DNA from: Saccoglossus kowalevskii
Taxonomy: Eukaryota > Hemichordata > Enteropneusta > Harrimaniidae
Length of the DNA: 25,310 nt
Direction: 5' to 3'
Assembly: GCF_000003605.2 (NCBI RefSeq)
Contig: NW_003128370.1
Coordinates: forward strand, 225,597-250,906
This document shows, piece by piece, positions 21,318 to 25,310 of the stretch. The position numbers and the translations under genes were made by a program. Every line of letters starts with the position of its first letter. The first letter of the stretch is position 1. The notes beneath the pieces are model-generated. The model was not told where the DNA came from, ran no database searches, and saw nothing but the letters and a program-made list of their open reading frames with translations.

Positions 21318-22650
21318 TAACAGTCTCATCTCCCGACTCCTAACGAGTATGACTGAGTTGTTCAATCTAAATATTATGAGGAGAAAGCATGAGGTATGGG
21401 AATATTTTCTTTTGAATTTAGTGCATCAAAGCACCGGTTCTGAACATCGATTGTTATATGGAATGCCTGTGTACTTTTCCACAGTTTACGCTGATACAAG
21501 TATTCATACTTAATCAAAATAATATTATATACGTTTAACAAGTTAACTAATTGTTATAGCTTGTTTTATCGAATAACTATTTATTGCTTTAGACTTTTAA
21601 ATTTTCTTTTTTTCTTCAATTATATGTATATATCCGAAGTATTTTACATTAAGACGCCAATTAAACGGTGTTGTCAAAAACAATTGTTTTCAACGACATG
21701 AACTGTTAATAATCATTGAATTGTTCCTTGCCGCCTTGGCAAACTTGCACGATTTCCCAACAGTTGTAGTGGATTTGATCATTGGACTAATTATTATTAT
21801 TAAAATTCAGTATTGTATGAACTTATTATTGAATTTTACTATCATCGAAGTTATCAAATTATCATTGTTTTTAGTAGTCAACTTTTTATGACAATAATCT
21901 AGTGTTTTATTACTGTATTTAGTAAAATATTATGACATTAGTTTTTTTTCTGTTATATAGTCACGGGAATACATAGTGATGATCACTTATACTAATATTA
22001 CAAATATGTGTTTCATACTTCATGTTCTATACTGATTGTCTGACATATCTGTAATTACATATGTGTTGATATTGGTAATAATTTGTTCTCATTTGTGCAT
22101 TTTTATTCATAACAATTTAACGAAAACTATTTTGAGGCGAACGTAAATAGCTTATAGTTATATGTAAAACTAAAATTAGACCCCTTTGAACTGAATATAT
22201 TACTCTAACACATACAGTTCAGTACTCCCAGGAATTGTGAGTGGTTCATTGATAGTGGTCAGACCATATTACTAATTTTGGTGTCAAATCATTTAAAATT
22301 GTCTCAGACATGTATGTAATATTTATTATACAGTGTAGAATTAAGCGCACACAATCGTACTTTCACGTCGATTATGATTATTCAAATATGCTTTATTCAA
22401 ACAAGATAAACATGTTACCATGAAAACATGGATGATATTTTCTGATTTCCAAATTCAGATGTACACTTTTGTATTTTCCAAAAAAAGTGGTGATTGATTA
22501 TATATGAATTGTTAAAATAATTACAACTTTTGCAGAATCAGTTCGTTCTTCGACAGTGTTGTTGAATTTAATATATAGTTATTTTTGATGTCAGTAATTT
22601 ACTGTATACGTGAAGCTTTATATTAAATATTGATGTACAGTTTCTGATTG
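21318..22650 (+). other. Presumed 3' UTR and flank of the receptor gene
   Basis: The sequence becomes strongly AT-rich soon after the TAG, with several ATTTA and TAATAAT-like strings. I see no canonical AATAAA before about 24611. ATTAAA variants occur at 21799-21804 and 22622-22627, the latter followed by a TG-rich stretch. The true transcript end cannot be set from the sequence. Confidence 0.4.
22622..22627 (+). promoter_or_regulatory. Candidate variant polyadenylation signal
   Basis: ATTAAA is followed within 10-35 bases by a GT-rich segment (gatgtacagtttctgattgtgctgt area), the usual arrangement of a cleavage site. The alternative ATTAAA at 21799 lacks a clear GT-rich follower. Confidence 0.2.
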
Positions 22651-25310
22651 TGCTGTTATTAGTAAGAGAGTTGTCTTCAACTATTTTGTCCAGAAGGTAC
22701 AATCATGAAAGTAAGCTGCTAAAAATTGTATTACTTCATTCGCAATATGTAGAAAAGCAGGCGGTTAATGAGTCGTTAAGTTCACATTATAGTGTACTAC
22801 CAGCCGCTGTCAATTTGAGAGCGGTTTTTATTAATTAATTAAATAATTCATTCATTATGCCATTCATTATGCGATTTCGTCATATGCTGCGATCTGTTGA
22901 AAGTGAGCCTCCAAGACCCGTTGGATTCTAATATGAGGACATCGGTCTAACATGCAAATCAATCATATTGACACGTACACCCATTCACGCCTCACATACA
23001 AACACGCACAAATGAGCGTACATGGTAAAATACTACTTTGCTATCAATATATGACATCGAAAACAAACATGCTGCACAACTGGCGATAAAACATTACTAG
23101 TGATACCTAATGCTAACATTTGGAAATACTTTATGTATTCTATAATGATTGCTGTGTGAAGTATTGTAATGTCCAATATTTATTTGTTTGATTGTATTTA
23201 GTGCCAAACAAAGCCTATAACACAGCTGAAACAGCTGCCCCTGTTAACTACAAACACACATGCAGTCTATCGCATCGTCTACATGTCATACCCGTAGACA
23301 GCCAGCCATGATGTTAATATGTCGTAGTTTTTTTTTATAATAATTACTGGGAATTATCTAGATGAAGTATATGGCGCTGATGATAAACAGGTTGTTTCAA
23401 AAGCATTTTCTATTGAGCATGGTATTTACATTTGGGTGGGTGGACTTATTTGATTATATTATTTCTTAAGGAAAGGAACTTTGTTTTCATTGACAAGGGT
23501 AGACGTATCATTACTCACCATGGAAACACTTCACTTTTAATTTAAGCGGGGATTTGTATTAAAAAGCTTTTGTAGCAATTATTTTCGTATATTTTTATTT
23601 CTGTAATACTGAGGTGAAATGACTATTGTAGTACAAACTGAACATCCACAGAGTCCGCGTATTTTTAGCTAGGTACATCGACATAACCTACACATGTACA
23701 GATGAAGTAATAATTTTGGTATCTGCAGTTATTGTGGTGTGCATTTACATTAGCATATGATTACATCACCTCATTCTGTGCTAATTAATGTTCATTCTAT
23801 GTCAAATTAGAATATATATTGAGATGAACGTATATTTAATTGTAATTTAACATAAACGTTCATATAAACAGTTTTCAAACACCTATTCATAGGAAGCTAT
23901 TGTACATTTTCAGTAAAGCTAAAGAATTAGAAATTTTAGCACGCCTAAGCGATCGCAAATAGTGAAATGAGAGTGTTGCTTCTATATTACAGGAATCGTG
24001 TAACAGCTTGGCATTGTTGTAGACAAATAGACAGACATTCACACGTCAACCGACTGATAACAATATCTCGGTCATGCGCTAAATTATGCTTCATATTGGG
24101 GTCATTTCACAATGTCTCTGGGTAAGGTACATTTAGGCCAAGATTTGTGGTGGTATAATAATTGAAAAGCGGATGTATGAGAAAGTATGTTTCCATGTGT
24201 GAGTTGGGGGGGGGGGTAAACATGTTTTATTTGATTATGGTCGTCAAGTGTGCAAGTTCATGTGCAAGTTCAATTCATAGAGAAGTGAGTTGGTTTTGGG
24301 CCGCAACATGTTTTGTAACGTTTTGTACATCTGTTATCTTTCTAGACATTACGTACATCTAGACTTTCAATATCTGCCAAGCCACTCTACGCCTACGCAC
24401 CGTTATATTAAAACCACGGAGGGATACAAAACATACGACGTCTATTCAATTTGAAAGTGAATAGCCAATTCATATACTAAAATGACAGGGCATTGGCATT
24501 TCCTACATATGGTATGTTACGAAACGCGTTGAATAGTTGTCTAATTTCATACCGAAACATCAGGGGATTATATACAATTATAAGCTGGTTAATTGAGTCA
24601 TAGTAAAAGAAATAAAATAAGCTGACAGTGTGCCGTAGAAAACCAATCATCTGTATAATTATGTGAATGTGATTAATTCAGCAGCCTAAACTATTTCACT
24701 AAGAAAACAAATATTAATCTCAGAGAGCAGTAGCGCCACGTGCATACATGAAAAAGACAATTTCTTTTATAATGTTACTAGAAAGTAGCGAGTGTATTGA
24801 ACTCATCACATGCTTGAATGTTTCAGACATGGACTGAGAAATACGTAAAAAATCAGATATTTATAAAGTGTTATATTATGTGTACGTTAAAGTATGTTGT
24901 TACGGTGGGTCAATTAAAGCCTCGAAAGCAATACATCTAATTTACAAGCACTTGTACAAACATATAAACATAAAACAGAGTTTCAAAGTACAGTATTTGG
25001 GCCTCATCGTTGCAAACATAACAGATTGTCGGTAAACCTCACTTGGGCTTTATTTATTGTCATGTTTAATACAATACAACACCGCAATGCATTTTCCTGT
25101 TTGCGATAAGCTATGACGGAAATGCACGTATGGCTTGTAAATTAGGCAAAATCATGAATATAATTGTGCTGTGTGAACTTGATGTGTTTTCCGATAGAGA
25201 GATATGATTTACGTGCAAATTACCTTATGTCGCTATATTTAAATTTCATAAAATACGACACAGAAAATGGATCGTTGGAACAATTCAAAATCGAGTATTT
25301 TTGTAAAACA
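22651..25310. other. Downstream non-coding region, no gene recognised
   Basis: AT-rich DNA with only short open frames. Small features are a doubled ATTCATTATGC (about 22850-22872), two E-boxes CAGCTG nine bases apart (23223-23237), an 11-G run at 24206-24216 and a doubled 12-mer TGCAAGTTCA(T/A) near 24250-24274. None supports a gene. Confidence 0.5.
24206..24216. repeat. Homopolymer run of 11 G
   Basis: The run lies in AT-rich DNA after GAGTT. It is an assembly- or sequencing-sensitive site, so its exact length may be unreliable. Confidence 0.8.

Overview
The window looks like animal (metazoan) nuclear DNA. It is AT-rich and mostly non-coding, and it holds one spliced protein-coding gene with GT-AG introns, one of them about 10.8 kb. 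There is no bacterial-style gene packing. The receptor family found here is typical of bilaterian neuropeptide signalling, and the intron and repeat style would fit a marine invertebrate. Nothing in the sequence fixes the phylum.

Layout: 1 to about 8.7 kb is upstream DNA with no gene I can support. It contains a perfect 17-bp inverted repeat at 3889-3938 and a 37-bp-period direct duplication at 6919-6983. Candidate promoter elements, including a ciliary-type X-box, lie within 400 bp of the start codon. From 8838 to 21317 lies the only supported gene: a four-exon, 347-residue class A G protein-coupled receptor on the + strand (exons 8838-9150, 19944-20350, 20565-20663, 21093-21317). The splice joins keep the frame exactly. 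Every class A landmark I checked is present: N1.50, D2.50, DRY, W4.50, P5.50, Y5.58, CWLP, NPLIY and the C97-C177 disulfide pair. Residue-level resemblance is to the RFamide/NPFF/QRFP/NPY side of the peptide receptors, with general similarity to tachykinin receptors. Q3.32 and D6.59 plus an acidic second extracellular loop suggest a basic, probably Arg-containing amidated peptide as ligand.

Intron 1 (9151-19943) is a repeat-collecting intron. It holds a degenerate array around 11.2-11.8 kb, a (TA)n tract, two related TTAA-bounded inverted-repeat elements resembling MITEs (15986-16146 and 17068-17187), small tandem duplications at 17.3-17.6 kb and a (TTTTG)n array near 18.3 kb. The region from 21318 to the end holds the presumed 3' UTR and intergenic DNA, with no further gene recognised. 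I found no operon, CRISPR, rRNA or tRNA. The receptor is the one clear biological system. The most testable ideas are its ligand class, its possible ciliary connection and the MITE-like family.
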